A stretch of DNA of 64,000 nucleotides from Guillardia theta CCMP2712. Lineage: Eukaryota; Cryptophyceae; Pyrenomonadales; Geminigeraceae. The DNA lies in the NCBI RefSeq assembly GCF_000315625.1, contig NW_005434663.1:320454-384453 (forward strand), written 5' to 3'. A model generated the notes under the pieces. The model worked only from the letters and a program-made list of their open reading frames with translations. It was not told the origin of the DNA and searched no databases. Each line of letters starts with the position of its first letter. Position 1 is the stretch's first letter. The translations under genes and the position numbers were made by a program. Of this stretch, positions 10,327 to 22,503 are shown piece by piece.

Positions 10327-12565
10327 ATGCTGCAAGCGTTGCTCTTGCTTCACATCTTGGTTCCTTCGGTCTTGGCCGTACCTCGTGATCTCACTTGCGA
10401 CATGGCTCTGACTCCAGGAGCCGGCTATTCACCGCATGGAGCAGTGCAGGAGAGTACAGCAGCGTCCATTCGTCTATCTTCGGGCGGCTCTGATATCGCA
10501 TGCGGACAGTCTGTGGATGCTGGCTCGCAGCTGAGCTTGTCGTTCTCGTCTCCGACTCGTCAGTATCTCGTCGAGGTTGTGACCTCCACCTCTTCCTCCC
10601 CGTTGCAAGGAGGACGCTGCTCAGGAACGCGACTAAACAACCAGGTAGCGGCCGTGACGATCCCCAAGGATGGCACGATTACGGTCCGAGCTGCCTGGTC
10701 GAGCTCGCGTTCATCGCCCATCTACAGGAGCGCAGACTGCGTCTACACCGTCAAGATGCCGGGATGCTCAACACCAGGGACATACCTCGACAACGGGTCT
10801 GATCCCCTTCCCTCATCGCATGCCTTTCTTTCTGCTTCCCTCACTTGCTCTCTCTGCTTCTTCAACCTCAACCTCTCAGTTCTGATGAACCGTCGCAGGC
10901 AGTGTGCAGATTGTCCAGCGTTCTCAACCTCTCCTGCCATGAGCACGTCGATATCGGCCTGCCAGTGTGTATCAGGATATACTCCAGCATCATCGGGCAC
11001 TTGCAACGCCTGTCCCAAGGGAACTTACAAGTCGACCGTCGGATCCGATGCTTGCACCGAGTGCCCCGCAGGATCTTTCTCGCACACCACGGCCGCAACT
11101 GCTCAGACTGCATGCACTCTTTGTCGTGACCCTTGTGCTGCTGGGGAGAAGGAGATCGTAGCATGTGAGGGAAGGAGGGGAGGAGCCGGGAGAAGCTGAC
11201 CTCTGAACAGGCACGGCTACAACCAATCGTGTCTGCATCCCTGCCAAGTGAGTCTGAGGAACCTACGACGTTGGGCCGGTAATTGACAGACTCTTGGCTG
11301 GCAGCTGCACCGCATGCGCGACTGGGGAGTACCTTACCAACTGCAACAGCGCAAGCTCCAGTGGTAGGCGAAGGGTTCTAGGGGGCTGGGAGGTGACATG
11401 AGTTGGGCAGGAGGCACCTGCGTCAAATGTGAAAAGTGCAACGGAGGAGAATATCGAGAAGGTAGAAGGCATGCTGCTTGTGAGGGGCTCAACGAAGCTC
11501 GCAGGATGTGCTGGCATATCTGCTGGGGAGTGCAAGGCTTGCACAGCTGTGAGTTGCAGAGAGGGGGGAGGAGGACGAATTCATGGATTCACAGGGATAC
11601 TATTCCACTGGCGCAGAGTACACGGACTCATGTCTCCCTTGTTCAGGTCGATTTCTTGACGTGAGAGGTTGAAGAGTTTGTGACGAGATCGGCAGTTTGC
11701 AAGTCGAATGAGATTGCACAAGGAACGTGCTTGGTGTCGGATCAAGTTTGCACGACAACGTCAGTGAAGCCCTCAAGCAAGCACGTCCTTTGTGATGTTT
11801 CTTGACAGTGTCGCCGCCAAGAACATCACCTATGATGTCGTCTTCACTGTACAGCTTCCCATGTCCTCCGGCAAGTTCACACAAGGTTTGAGGACTTTCA
11901 CAATGGTGTGTCATAAAGGCCTGACCATGGGGTCGAGTAGAAATGCAGAAGAGTTTCATCTCTGCCGTCACCATCACAGTCGAGACTGTCGAGACCAATG
12001 TGGGTTGCCACCAGCTGCTGATCTCTGTCTGACTGTCCACGGCAGGTCAAGATCACGAAAGTCTCGAACCTCGTCTCAGGGTAAGAAGTTGATGTGACAC
12101 GGCGGAAGCTTTGCTCCTTCTTGCCATTCAAGTGGAATGCAGGACGGGACAAGGAAGCATCATCGTGGAGTGCAAGGTACCTGAGCTTGCTTGTTAGCCT
12201 TCACCGCCGTGACTCGGCACTACAGGTGCTCTGTCACGACGAAGGCGAATCAAAGACGGTAAAGATATGTTCGATTGATCTGCTTTGATCGGAGACAATG
12301 ATCGAAATATGATGATATGCCTGCCAGATTACAGCAAAGTTGACGAGCAAACGTCTCAACTCCAACTTGAGGAGCGCGGTGAGGGAGGGAGGAGGAGTAG
12401 TTTTTGTTGTTGTTGTTTCTGTCTGATCCAACCGACGAGCAGGGGCTTCCCGATGCGGTCTTGCTATCTGTTGGACTTACAAGTATGCTTTTCTCTTCTC
12501 TCTCCCGCTGCCTCTGACATGCTGAATCAGGCTCGTCTAGTCGCTTGTCGTCGTCATGGGTAAGA
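10327..12565 (+). CDS. Secreted/membrane Cys-rich protein with GCC2_GCC3 (ephrin-receptor-like) repeats
   Basis: Begins with a clear signal peptide (MLQALLLLHILVPSVLAVPR). The first exon to about 10795 encodes a Cys-containing domain of unknown type (LTCDMALTPGAGYSPHGAV). After an intron ending at about 10898 comes a run of Cys-rich modules: QCADCPAFSTSPAM, CQCVSGYTPASSGTCNACP, KGTYKSTVGSDACTECPAGS and so on, the CPxGtY...C..CP pattern of GCC2_GCC3 repeats. Small downstream exons continue it (CTACATGEYLTNCNS, GTCVKCEKCNGGEY, GYYSTGAEYTDSCLPCS). Farther on are NITYDVVFTVQLPMSSGKF and AVTITVETVETNVGCHQ, a beta-rich module common in algal surface proteins. The exact 3' end is not resolved. Likely an extracellular adhesion or receptor-like protein. 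Confidence 0.65.
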
Positions 12566-13296
12566 AATAAGAGCTAAGAGCTTCTCTGTGTGAGATTGAC
12601 ATCTGTTTCCTACAGAATCTGCTCGTGTTGGCCGTCTCTGTTGTTTACGCTACCAGGATGATCTGTAATTTGTGATGATTAAGAATGTAAATAGTTTTTC
12701 TTGTATCGCTGGCTCCTGGCTGGTGGCCTTCAATCTGAATGTTGAAGAATGACCGAAGGACAATTCTCACTCTAGTCCATGTTACTTCAGAGTCCAAAGT
12801 GGGATCTCAACCTTCATGGTGTTCTTCCAATGACAATTTCTTTACATAACGACACTTTATACAACTTCTTCCTAGCAGCATCTGCAGCATGCAGACGATA
12901 CTTGAAGCACAACCGCAAGGATTTGTGCTCACGTTCTGACAGCTGCCCCGTCTCATGTCAAACTTGACTGTGATCGACTTGCACGTTCAAGTGAGTTGCA
13001 TCCTTGTGGCGAAGAACTTCAACCTTTGAGTCAACCCAGCTGTGTTGACTTCAGCAGCAGACGACCAGAGAGCAGGAGGCAGTGGTGGTGAAGGCGAGAC
13101 GAGGGAGTATGAGAGAGGACTGCGAGGAAGCGAAGGAAAATGGGAAAGGATAGAGGACGAGGAGGATGAGGACGATTGGGAGGAGGAGATGGATGGGGAG
13201 GAGGAGGAGGAGAGTGAGGCGAGAGAGGGAGAGGGATAAGGAGGAGGATGATAACGGGAGAAGAAGAGGAGGAGGACGTGGAGGATGACAGAATGA
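12566..13296. other. Intergenic region, convergent 3' ends
   Basis: Lies between the plus-strand Cys-rich gene and the minus-strand PH/PDZ gene. Contains an AG-rich tract (13070-13260). No gene seen. Confidence 0.5.
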
Positions 13297-16200
13297 TCAC
13301 GTTAGAGACTTGTGGCGAGCGAACCCGAGGAGGCTCCAGAGGCAGAATGTGAGGAGATTCATCCCTTGAGCCGCCACGTCAGAAGCCTCCGCCCTCCTCT
13401 CAACCTCCTCACCCGCGTTGAAGAACCAAACTTGCATGGTGTACTCGGTGACTGAGCCCTTGAACTAGAGCAGCGGCAGTTCAGATCAAGAGGACGTTGG
13501 AGGATGTACCTTGACATTGTACCCTCCCAGATGCATGTTCTCCGGAAGATGCACTTTCCTCATGAATCTGCGACCAGGTGTCAGGTTTCAGATGGGAGAG
13601 GGAGGGAGAGAGGGGGGAAGAGGGAGGGAGGGCGATGGGGAGGGAGGGAGAGGGAGCGCCAGGGAGAGGAAGGGAGAGAGAGAGGGAGGGCAGGGGGGAG
13701 GGAGAGGAACGGAGGGAGAGGGAGAGGGAAGGGAGAGGAAGGAAGAGGAAGGGAGAGGTGTAGACATACCTGATGAAGAGCCATGGTTCGAGAAGGCCGA
13801 CAGTGCAGACGGAGAGGATGGCGACAAGATATCGCTCGTAGCTCAAGTCGCACTCACCTCTGTAGACGTTGAAGACAGCCTGTGAGAAGAAGCACACGTA
13901 AGAGGGGAGGAAGTGAGGAAGAGGGAGGGGGGAAGGGAGGGAGGGAGGGAGGGAGGGAGGGAGGGAGGGAGGGAGGGGAGGGAGGGAGGGGAGGGAGGGA
14001 GGGAGGGGAGGAAATTCAGGAAAGGGAGCGGAGGTAGTGAATAGGAGGGCTGTCATGCCTTTCGCCGCATGCATTCGAATCGAAGCACTTCGCCCTGGGA
14101 GGTGTAGGGAGGGATAAGCATCTCCCTTGACTTGAGAACGTCGAGCATCGCGCTAGTTCCTGCAGCAGGTCTCAACGAGCTTCTTGGCAGCAGCTGAGGA
14201 CCTGGCAAGGCTTCCTGTTGGGGGGCAGGTGACGGCCAGCGATTTAGTGGGGAGCAGAGTGAAGGAGAGATGAGAAGTTGGAGGAGAGGTGAGAAGGTGG
14301 AGGAGAGGTGAGAAGGTGGAGGAGAGGTGAGAAGGAAGCGGAGGGGAGAAGGAGAGATCGAGATGGTCGGACCTGCTTCTTCGTCATCGTTGTCGACACG
14401 GCCATTCCTTCTCCTCGTCATGTTTCGGCCACCACCAACAGCAGACGCACCAGTCAGAGCTCGCTGGACTGACGTCTTGTCTGCTGTCCTCCCATCAACT
14501 CGGACGATCACATCCCCAACCAGCAGCTGCCCTGTAGCTCACATCACATCAGGGAGGAAGCAGACTGGTCATGGTCGACACCGCTCTCTGCCGCTGATCC
14601 TCCCTCAACGATGTACTTCACCTCGCAAGATTTGCTGCTCTCCTGCCAGCTCGTTCAAACTTCACAACCCACTCGCACTCTCAAGGCGGGAGGTCGAGCT
14701 ACCACGTCGGGGTCTTCGTCCACAGCGAGGATAAGGCCAAGGGTGGAGACTGAGTTGTCAGCCCAGCAGATGTTCTCGTCAAACCACTGGGCCTCCTTGA
14801 AAGCTGCGTCTGAGCAGACCCTGTGAAGACCTAAGGTGGTGATGAACAGGATGAAGTTCTTGAGCCACAGCCTGCCGAACTCTCCCTCCCGCAACCCGCT
14901 CCTCCCCTTGAACTTGGGCTGCTTGTTCAGCCACAGGGATCGCTCGATCCGCTGCCGGGCGATGGCGACTTTGACCCAGGGCTTGAAGAGGAGAGGGAGG
15001 GAGGAGAGAATCATGAGGTAGCCCGAGAGGGTTTCTTTGGTGAGGAGGAGGACGATGAGGGTGATGAGACCGGCGGGAGGGAATATTTCGACGACGAGGT
15101 TCGACACGGTGAGGACGATGTCTTGTCTGACCGCGTTGTGATGGAACTTGAGAAGCATCGTCCTATCCGCGAACGTGGGGAGTTTGGAGCTCTTGCTCTT
15201 CTTCTCCACCTGCAGCTCGAAGATCCTCTCGTTGAAGTACGAGGTCGATGCAGCGACTCCTTGCGTCACGGTCCCGTCCCTGCTCATCAGCTTCTGCGTC
15301 AGCTTCTTGCTCCCCAGCACGTTCTGGAGGTGCTTGTCGTGGATAGCGTGCTGCAGGTCGAGGCTCGCTTGCTCGAGATGCCGCGACCGGATCTCCTTCT
15401 TCTGGTCGATGGTGCACAGCCGCTCGAGCTCTACCGCCTGGTTGTTGGCGATCTCGAGGGTCCGGATGAAGTTGTTGTAGGCAGCGTTCTTGAGCGTCAG
15501 CTCCCAAGTCCTCGCCTCCTCTTCCGTGTCTGCCAGCACCACGATGCTCCTCGCGTCCACCGTCCCTCGGATCCAGATGGCGTACGGCTCGAAGACTACA
15601 GGCCGTCCGTCGAAGTAGGTGCTCAAGGAGCTGGCCAGTCTGCGGGCAGAGAGTGAGGGAGGAGAGGAGAGAGCGTCTGGACGTCAGGTGGCAATAGAGG
15701 GGGATGGTCCAGTCTAACCTCTTCTTCTTCGCCTTCGTCGTGTTGGCTTTGACCGAGTTGGTTCCCTTCTTGCTGACGTACTCGAGAGACGAGATGACGG
15801 AGACATTCATCTCCTTGTTCTTCTTCTTCCTCTTCGACTTGGCCGGCAAATCTGAAGTTGTCGTCATTGCCACGTCATCATCATCATCATCATCATCTTC
15901 AGCTGCAATCTCTGCTACACACCGGCGTTGGCAATTGGTATCTGAATGTCAAGAATCTCGTTGTCGTTGTCATTCTTCTCTTTTGTCCCCATCAGCGACA
16001 GCCATGATCGCACATAACGGCTACCTGCCTCTTCCACCTTCTTCAGTGCTTGAACCCGCTTCAGCCTCCCTCGCAGTCTCGAAACGAACACTTTGCTGTA
16101 CTGGAACTCATCGTACACCCTATCATCGCCCTTGTTCCCCATCTCTCTGCTCAACACACAAGACAGTCAGCACGATCATCATGGATTCACACTCCCATCA

Positions 16201-17934
16201 CTTTTCGCCAGCAGTGGTAGGCATAAGAGCTTGCTTTGCGAACTTGACCAGGTCGCCTTTGGTACCATCCTGCAGCAGCATGAGGGGAGAGCAGAGCAGT
16301 TGTCTTCCAGGGCGACCTGTCGGTCACACTCGATGTCTGAAATCTCCTTGAGCTGATTTACTAAAGTTTCAACCTCCGCAAGGTGCATGATCCGAAGTCT
16401 GTCAGGCAACAACATCAGTACATAACCTTCTCTACATGCTTGTACCACCGTTGCGAAGGGGAGAACTCTGACCAAACTTGCCCGTTCTTTTCCAAGTCAT
16501 CCACCTTGCACAGAGTTTCTTCACACCGGCAGCAGCGCTTGCACTCACTCTTACCAGGTTGTACCAGATGCGCTGGTCCAACTTCGCCTGCCTCTCCTCA
16601 ACAAGCTGCTCCATCGTCTCCTCGTCCAGCATCTCATCCTCGTCTACCTCTGCATCGATCTCTTTCACCCGGTGCGCACATATCGACCGCAGCTTCTGCA
16701 TCCAGTCAAGCCTGTCCCAGGACACTTCTTTGTCTCCAAGAGCATTCAGCTCGTTTGCCACCTTCCTCCTAAAGTTTGGATCCGTGTCCATTACTTTCAG
16801 CCTCGCCGCCTCCACGATGGCCACTCGCAAGCTCTCCTTCTCATCACCCCCCACCACTATGTGATCTTCAGAGTACACCCCATCCCCGTCCGACGTCGAG
16901 CCCTCCAGGTCCCTGAACAAGAGACTCCAGTCCTCCCTCATCCCAGCAGGAATCTGTTCCAACTTCATCGGCTCCAGCCGGACTATATCCGCCATGCCCA
17001 GCATGATCTTCCAGTTCCTCTTCCCTCGCACGTTGATGTCGTAGGACCAGGTCAGCTTCTGCGCTTGCGTATCTAGTAGGAAATATCGTTCCTTCCAGAA
17101 CTGAGGGTCCCTTGTAGACTGTACCTTCAGCCATCCTTTCTTTTGTAGCGCATACCCCTGCCTCTCCTCCTCTGCCTGGATCTCGTTCCTGGTCTTCAGC
17201 GTCGACCGCTCCCATCGATCGTGACTTCCTGGTCGTGCTGCAAAGTGGCTTCAACAGAAGATTCACCCAATCACTTGCTCTCTCACCATCGCCTATCACC
17301 CTCATGGTTCCTGGAGCAAAGTTCCTGTATGTGTTTCTCACGTCCAGCTCCTGCAGTTCAGTAGAGCATGAGAATGCTGAGTTTGATGGTTACAGTTGTG
17401 TAGGTGCTGTCCTGGTTGTAGTGGCTATGGTTATGTTGTTGGTGATGATGGTGATGGTGATGGTGATGGTGTTGGTGTTGGTGTTGGTGATGGTGCTGGT
17501 GGTGGTGATGGTGGTGGTGTTGGGGATGGTGCTGGTGGTGGTGATGGTGGTGGTGTTGGGGATGGTGATGTCGACGATGAAAATAATGTTGATATGATAT
17601 GATATGATGGTGATGAAACATCGAAGGATGATGATGCCGACAACAGAGATGACTATGATAACAATCTTTCGAGGAGAGATACCATCTGCGTCCTCTCATT
17701 TCCGTGCCTGTTCTCCTGCGCATGAAACGCCTGTTCCAGGGAGCCTTCTTATTAGTATTCCATGCAGAGATTTCGCAAACTCAACATACAGGAACGAGCC
17801 TGCGATAGATGGCAGCGATGTACTCGTCATCGATGTTCCTCTTGGTCTCGTCGTCACGATAGAGCTCCAGCTTCTTCCTCTTCCCTCCCTCCATGTCGCT
17901 CTGACCCATCGATGACGCTGGTGGCGTCGACATG
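13297..17934 (-). CDS. Multi-exon PH-domain / transmembrane / PDZ-like protein
   Basis: Start at 17934 (MSTPPASSMGQSDMEGGKRK). Around 17170-17000 is a classic PH N-terminal half: KKGWLKVQSTRDPQFWKERY then FLLDTQAQKLTWSYD. An acidic and basic linker follows (LDEETMEQLVEERQAKLDQR). Exons at about 15870-15470 give the end of a second PH-like domain (RSIVVLADTEEEARTWELTL). Next come two to three hydrophobic segments (PPAGLITLIVLLLTKE, YLMILSSLPLLFKPW, KNFILFITTLGLH). After a 39-nt intron a PDZ-like unit reads VKYIVEGGSAAES, GQLLVGDVIVRVDGRTADK. The C-terminus has further hydrophobic stretches (YLVAILSVCTVGLLEPWLF, MNLLTFCLWSLLGFARH) and stops at 13297-13299. Likely a membrane-tethered lipid-binding scaffold. 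Exon order is clear; joins between 16.4 and 15.9 kb are less certain, and it could be two genes. Confidence 0.6.
13927..14009. repeat. (GGGA)n tetranucleotide tract
   Basis: About 20 copies of GGGA/GGAG, occasionally interrupted, in an intron of the PH/PDZ gene. Confidence 0.9.
14270..14337. repeat. 19-bp tandem repeat
   Basis: About 3.5 copies of TGAGAAGGTGGAGGAGAGG in an intron of the PH/PDZ gene. Confidence 0.85.
17440..17575. repeat. (GGTGAT/GGTGTT)n repeat with a 27-bp higher-order unit
   Basis: TGG/TGA triplets, including a repeated block of about 50 bp (GGTGTTGGGGATGGTGCTGG...). It lies in an intron near the 5' end of the PH/PDZ gene. On the plus strand it reads as a Gly/Val/Asp repeat, which is not considered coding. 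Confidence 0.85.
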
Positions 17935-17984
17935 GTCCCTGGTTGAAAAATCCAGACAGAGACGGAGGTGGTTCTCCGATTGGG

Positions 17985-18050
17985 GTCACTACCCGTACTT
18001 AATAGTGGTTTCAGATGGGTAGGGGTATATCAAAGTAGGGGGTACTGTGA
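17985..18050. promoter_or_regulatory. TACCC/GGGTA-rich stretch between divergent genes
   Basis: Contains ACTACCCGTACTTAATAG, ATGGGTAGGGGTATAT and AGTAGGGGGTACTG just upstream of the minus-strand start at 17934. One instance of the element described under findings. Confidence 0.4.
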
Positions 18051-18140
18051 TCAAGTTTGACAGCCATCAAACCCGAAAATGAAAACATCAGGGGGAGGAG
18101 AGTGGGAGCGAGGAGCGGGAGGATAGTTGGGGCAGAGAGG

Positions 18141-18731
18141 ATGGAGGAGAGGAGCACAAGTGATAGCAAGGAGCAAGAGGGAGGAGAGGAGTACAAGTGA
18201 TAGCAAGGAGCAAGAGGGAGGAGAGGAGCACAAGTGATAGCAAGGAGCAAGAGGGAGGAGAGGAGCACAAGTGATAGCAAGGAGCAAGAGGGAGGAGAGG
18301 AGCACAAGTGATAGCAAGGAGCAAGAGGGAGGAGAGGAGCACAAGTGATAGCAAGGAGCAAGAGGGAGGAGAGGAGCACAAGTGATAGCAAGGAGCAAGA
18401 GGGAGGAGAGGAGCACAAGTGATAGCAAGGAGCAAGAGGGAGGAGAGGAGCACAAGTGATAGCAAGGAGCAAGAGGGAGGAGAGGAGCACAAGTGATAGC
18501 AAGGAGCAAGAGGGAGGAGAGGAGCACAAGTGATAGCAAGGAGCAAGAGGGAGGAGAGGAGCACAAGTGATAGCAAGGAGCAAGAGGGAGGAGAGGAGCA
18601 CAAGTGATAGCAAGGAGCAAGAGGGAGGAGAGGAGCACAAGTGATAGCAAGGAGCAAGAGGGAGGAGAGGAGCACAAGTGATAGCAAGGAGCAAGAGGGA
18701 GGAGAGGAGTACAAGTGATAGCAAGGAGCAG
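18141..18731. repeat. 37-bp minisatellite, 15 full copies plus a partial
   Basis: The unit starts CAAGTGATAGCAAGGAGCAA and ends GAGGAGAGGAGCA, with copies beginning at 18157 and every 37 bp to 18712. Copies are almost identical; only the second and last carry GTACAAG instead of GCACAAG. All three minus-strand frames stay open, each reading the same 37-residue repeat, because 37 is not divisible by 3 and the unit lacks minus-strand stops. It lies between divergent genes. Confidence 0.97.
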
Positions 18732-18826
18732 AAGGTTTTACGTAGCCCAAAGTTGTGTGACGAAGCCCTTTCTGAATCCCCTCCCCCGTATGCTGCAGGA
18801 CCCTAAAGGATCTTTGTGATTTTGCA

Positions 18827-21800
18827 ATGAGGCCTTCGGCTAGGATGCTTCTCTTGTTCGTCTCCTTGATCTGCTTTCAAGACCACTTCAGCTCTGCGAG
18901 GAGACGTCAAAGTGATCCTTTCCTGTCTGTTCTCCTCTCCGCTCTAACGTCTTGTCAAGGTCACGAAGAGCTGCTAGGAAGGATACGAGAGCAGAAGACC
19001 GATTATTTCCAGATCCATTCCATCCTCAGCGAGTTGCATAGCCGGCAGCCTGTCTACCTGACTTCATTTCTAAGGGATCACATTGAAGAGATGGCGAAGT
19101 ACTATCATGGACATGCTATGCAGGTGCCTCCCGATCGACTCTGCATGGACTGACATCTGTCGCCAGACTGCTTGCGAGCATTATGGAGAGATCCCTGAGA
19201 AGGCGGAGGCGATTCATTTTGACATGTACCATGCTCGACAGATAGAAGGAGTGAGTCTTGAAGGACATGCGAGCAAGGGCGGTTATTATCCTGCAAGGTG
19301 CTGGCAAGCCACGTGAGCAGGATCAGAGAAGAGACGAGCAGGGGAGAGCTGCAGACGATAGTGGTTACTGACGGGGAGGACACGCTGGATGTCGGAGATG
19401 TTGGGACCTGGTCTGCTGGTTAAGATTCTTCCACTGATTCCTTGATGCCTCCAAGTGAAATACCTTCAGGGCTGGGAATGAGCAAGGCGATGATGCACGC
19501 TGCCATGGCAGGGTTTCATCCGAAGGCCATCCTCTGCGTCGTACTTGGTGACGTGTCAAGCTCGGATGACGTGTCGATGGAGATGCTGATGGTGGTGGAG
19601 GAGGAGAATGTGGTTGAACAGGATGTGGTGGTGGTAGTGGTGGTGCTCACGATGATGATGATGACGACGGCGGTGATGATCATAATGATTCTGACAATTG
19701 TGTATTTGCATCTCTCAGACTCTGGCACTGACAACGAGCGGTTGAGAGGCCATTCTCACTATCGTGGGAACGCACACAGACGGTTTCGAGATAGCTCTTG
19801 TCTTTGCTTTTGCCTCTGCAGATTCTCCAGTGCCATTCCAATCCCCTTTTCCTCTCCCCCCCCTCTCTCTCTTCCCCTTGCCCCTCCCTTTCATCTCCCT
19901 CCCCTTCCTTTGGTTCCTCTGCCTCCTTCTTTTTCTCGTGTCACTCGGATCGCTGGCTGCAGACGTCGAGGGGAGGAGATCGCCTTTCTGTGGCACGAGC
20001 TCTTGCGAGCTCTGAGAACTTTGACACCCAACGTGCTCATTCACATCGACTGTCCGAACCCTGGCAGCAGGTGTCTGCGGTCTTGCCCGCGGAGGTTGGG
20101 AGGTGACGCAGCTTTGTCAAGCATCATGCAAGTCATCGAGGAACATTCCAAGTCCTCTCCGGTCTTCAACGACGGGCTGGATGGTCGAGCGACGATAGTA
20201 GCAACCAGGCCCAGCAGTTGTGTCACGCTGATACATCTGTCAGGTCCTGTCTGCTATTCTTGCAATGACGAGGGTCCGATCGAGCGATAACAAGGATTTT
20301 CATATGGACCATGTTGATCTCTTGTATGCGATGTTTGCTGTTAGAGTAATCCTGATGAAGGTTTGGAAGCCGCCAGTGCCGATGATGATGAAGGATGTGT
20401 ACTTGTTGTATGGTGAACTACTGCTGTTGTACATCTGGTGAAAGTGAAAGCCTGAAAAGGCCCTCGACATCTCATCGAGCACATCGCAAACTTGCTGGGT
20501 GAGATCTGATGCTCAGCTTACATCCATGTCATGTGGTTTGAGTTTGTTGTTGCAGTCTTCACGCTTGAGAGCATCGGGGTTCCGACTCCGATGGCGATGA
20601 AGGTAACGGTCAGTTGTGCATCTGTGAGGAGCTAAGGCATGAACAGGGCATTTGGCTGATGGATCCAAAGATGGTCCCGAATGATTGTTTGCTTCACCTC
20701 TGACCATCTCGCACAAAAGGGACTTTACACCCTTGAAGACAGGCATCACTACGTAAGGAGTGTGCTACGTTAGCATTAGAAGGTGATTGAAGTTGGCAGA
20801 AATCAAAGTTCAGAAAGCCCCTGCCGGCGAGACTGAGAGGTTGGTTGTCAAGGACAACTTCTCTACACGAGCTCAAAAGCTCATCATGCTTGCTAGGACT
20901 CCATCGAAATGTGTCAACAGTCGTGGAGGTCTGTGAACTCCGTGGGAACAGAGGAGGAGACATTTCTGACATGTGACAAAGGGGATCCGAGCGACGATCT
21001 TGATCGGAGCCTCGGGGATCAGGTCAGTGCAAGCATTGCGATGCTTCCAAATTGTATGACGAGAGGGGATGGAAGGGGAGCGTTCGATCGGGATGTGCTG
21101 CGAATCTTGCACAAGAACCATGAGAGGTGTGTATCTTATTTGTTTTGGTTGCGAATGCTTGCTTCCTTCTGCCTTCAACAATCTCCGAGAGTGAAAACCA
21201 CTCTTCATCTTCAAGGCCCGGCATTATCGTCCTCTCCAACACTCAGGGGAAGGCTGAGTGTTCGTCAGCGGATACTTGGCATCATACGACAGGTCGGAGA
21301 TTGTTACCCCTGCTTGCTTTCCCTTGTTTCTTTCTTTCTGCTCGCCTTCCTCTCCATCTCCTGCTCTCCTGTCGTTCGCTCCTCCCATGCCCCTCTCCTC
21401 CGCTTCTCCCGCCCTCCCCACCCCTGCTCTCCTCCGCTACTTCGTACCTTCATCTCGTCTGCTCTGTGAACTCCTCCTCCTCGTCTTGTCCTGTGGTCGG
21501 CCCAACTCCAGTCATCTCCTCCCAGGCAACGGCAAGACCCTCTACGTGGGAGGAGACGACCCTCTGCCGTATCGTCCACTCGGCTATGAAGGAGTCGCTC
21601 TCATCCCGTCGAGGGTGAGGAGCGATTGCTGAGATCGATGGATCCATCCATCATGAGAGCGGCACTGACATCACTTTGACATCTGTGTTGAGCTGTCTGT
21701 GTCATGACACGTGTGGAACTATCTTCTCATCTTCAGACCACCTTGACATCATGTGTTGATGACTCTCAGACTTGTTCGATGATGATGCTGAACTGGTCTC

Positions 21801-22503
21801 AACAATGTCGGCAGGCGACCTCTCTGTTTGTCTATCCAGGAATCTCGCTGGCGACTTTCGGTGAAGTCACGCAAGGTCGTTGATGTGGGAGTGAAGGTTC
21901 TTGCAGCTGCTGGCATCTCGAGCATTACTCCCAGCATGTTGCAGGTGATTGCAGATCTTGTTATCACTTCGTCTTCTTCTTTCATCTTTACTTTGTTGCA
22001 CTTTGTATTTTGTTTCTCGCATCTTGGCTCAGGTCGCTGCTGAAACTTTAGCTCGCATGGCATCGATCGGTACGTCCAAGATCAAGTAAGATAACAGATC
22101 TGATGCTCGTGCCATCAACAGATGAAATCTCTTACGGGAGTCTGTTTCCTCGCCTGTCTCTGCTCAAAGACATCTCAGGTAGAAGAGACGGCAGGACAAG
22201 ACATGAAAACATGAGAGATGAAGATCATCATGGTCATTTTCACTTTGACTTGTCGCAGTAAGGATCGCTGCGGAAATCATCAGGGTAGCACAGAAGGAGC
22301 AGGTCTGAAGGAGGACAAGTTGCAAACCGTCGCTGCTGACGTACAAGCGCAGAAGACAAACAAGGTCGTTCCGGAAGGATACAAAGAGCTTCTCAGCTTC
22401 CTACAAGTGGGATCGGGTTTTCAGACCCATCGCTGCGATTCTCACGCCCGATGCAGAGCTTGCAAGACCTGGATGCTGATGACGAGCTTGTATCGTCGTA
22501 CAG
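18827..22503 (+). CDS. Divergent malic enzyme homolog with N-terminal leader
   Basis: Starts MRPSARMLLLFVSLICFQDH, a signal-peptide-like leader. Exons then match the malic enzyme (ME) in order: LRDHIEEM (family RVL..HIEE), TACEHYGEIPEK (family ACQ.YG), IVVTDGEDTLDVGDVG (IVVTDGERILGLGDLG), GLGMSKAMMHAAMAG (G.P.GKL..Y.A.GG, keeping the catalytic Lys), SGTDNERL, NVLIHIDCPNPG, SPVFNDGLDG (CTFNDDIQG), RATILIGASGI (PTALIGVA), RPGIIVLSNTQGKAECSSAD (RPIIFALSNPTSKAECSAE), and TSLFVYPGISLATFG (NSYVFPGVALG). The C-terminal helix continues VAVRIAAEIIRVAQKEQ, KTNKVVPEGYKELLSFLQ. Introns of 43-50 nt give the correct phase. Two metal ligands known from ME appear changed (FEDF to HIDC; FNDD to FNDG), so activity is doubtful. 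The exact 3' end is unresolved. The part after 20673 is present twice. Confidence 0.7.

Noticed and set aside
15123-15656. Plus-strand ORF of 177 residues opposite the PH/PDZ gene
   Set aside because: Shadow of the minus-strand exon, whose peptide has PH and membrane features; codon bias of the shadow is unnatural.
17396-17602. Gly/Asp/Val-repeat ORFs in both strands
   Set aside because: Microsatellite inside an intron of the PH/PDZ gene.
18011-18750. Three overlapping minus-strand ORFs of 208-237 residues
   Set aside because: They are only the 37-bp minisatellite read in three frames; the same peptide cycles in each and no domain or flanking gene supports them.
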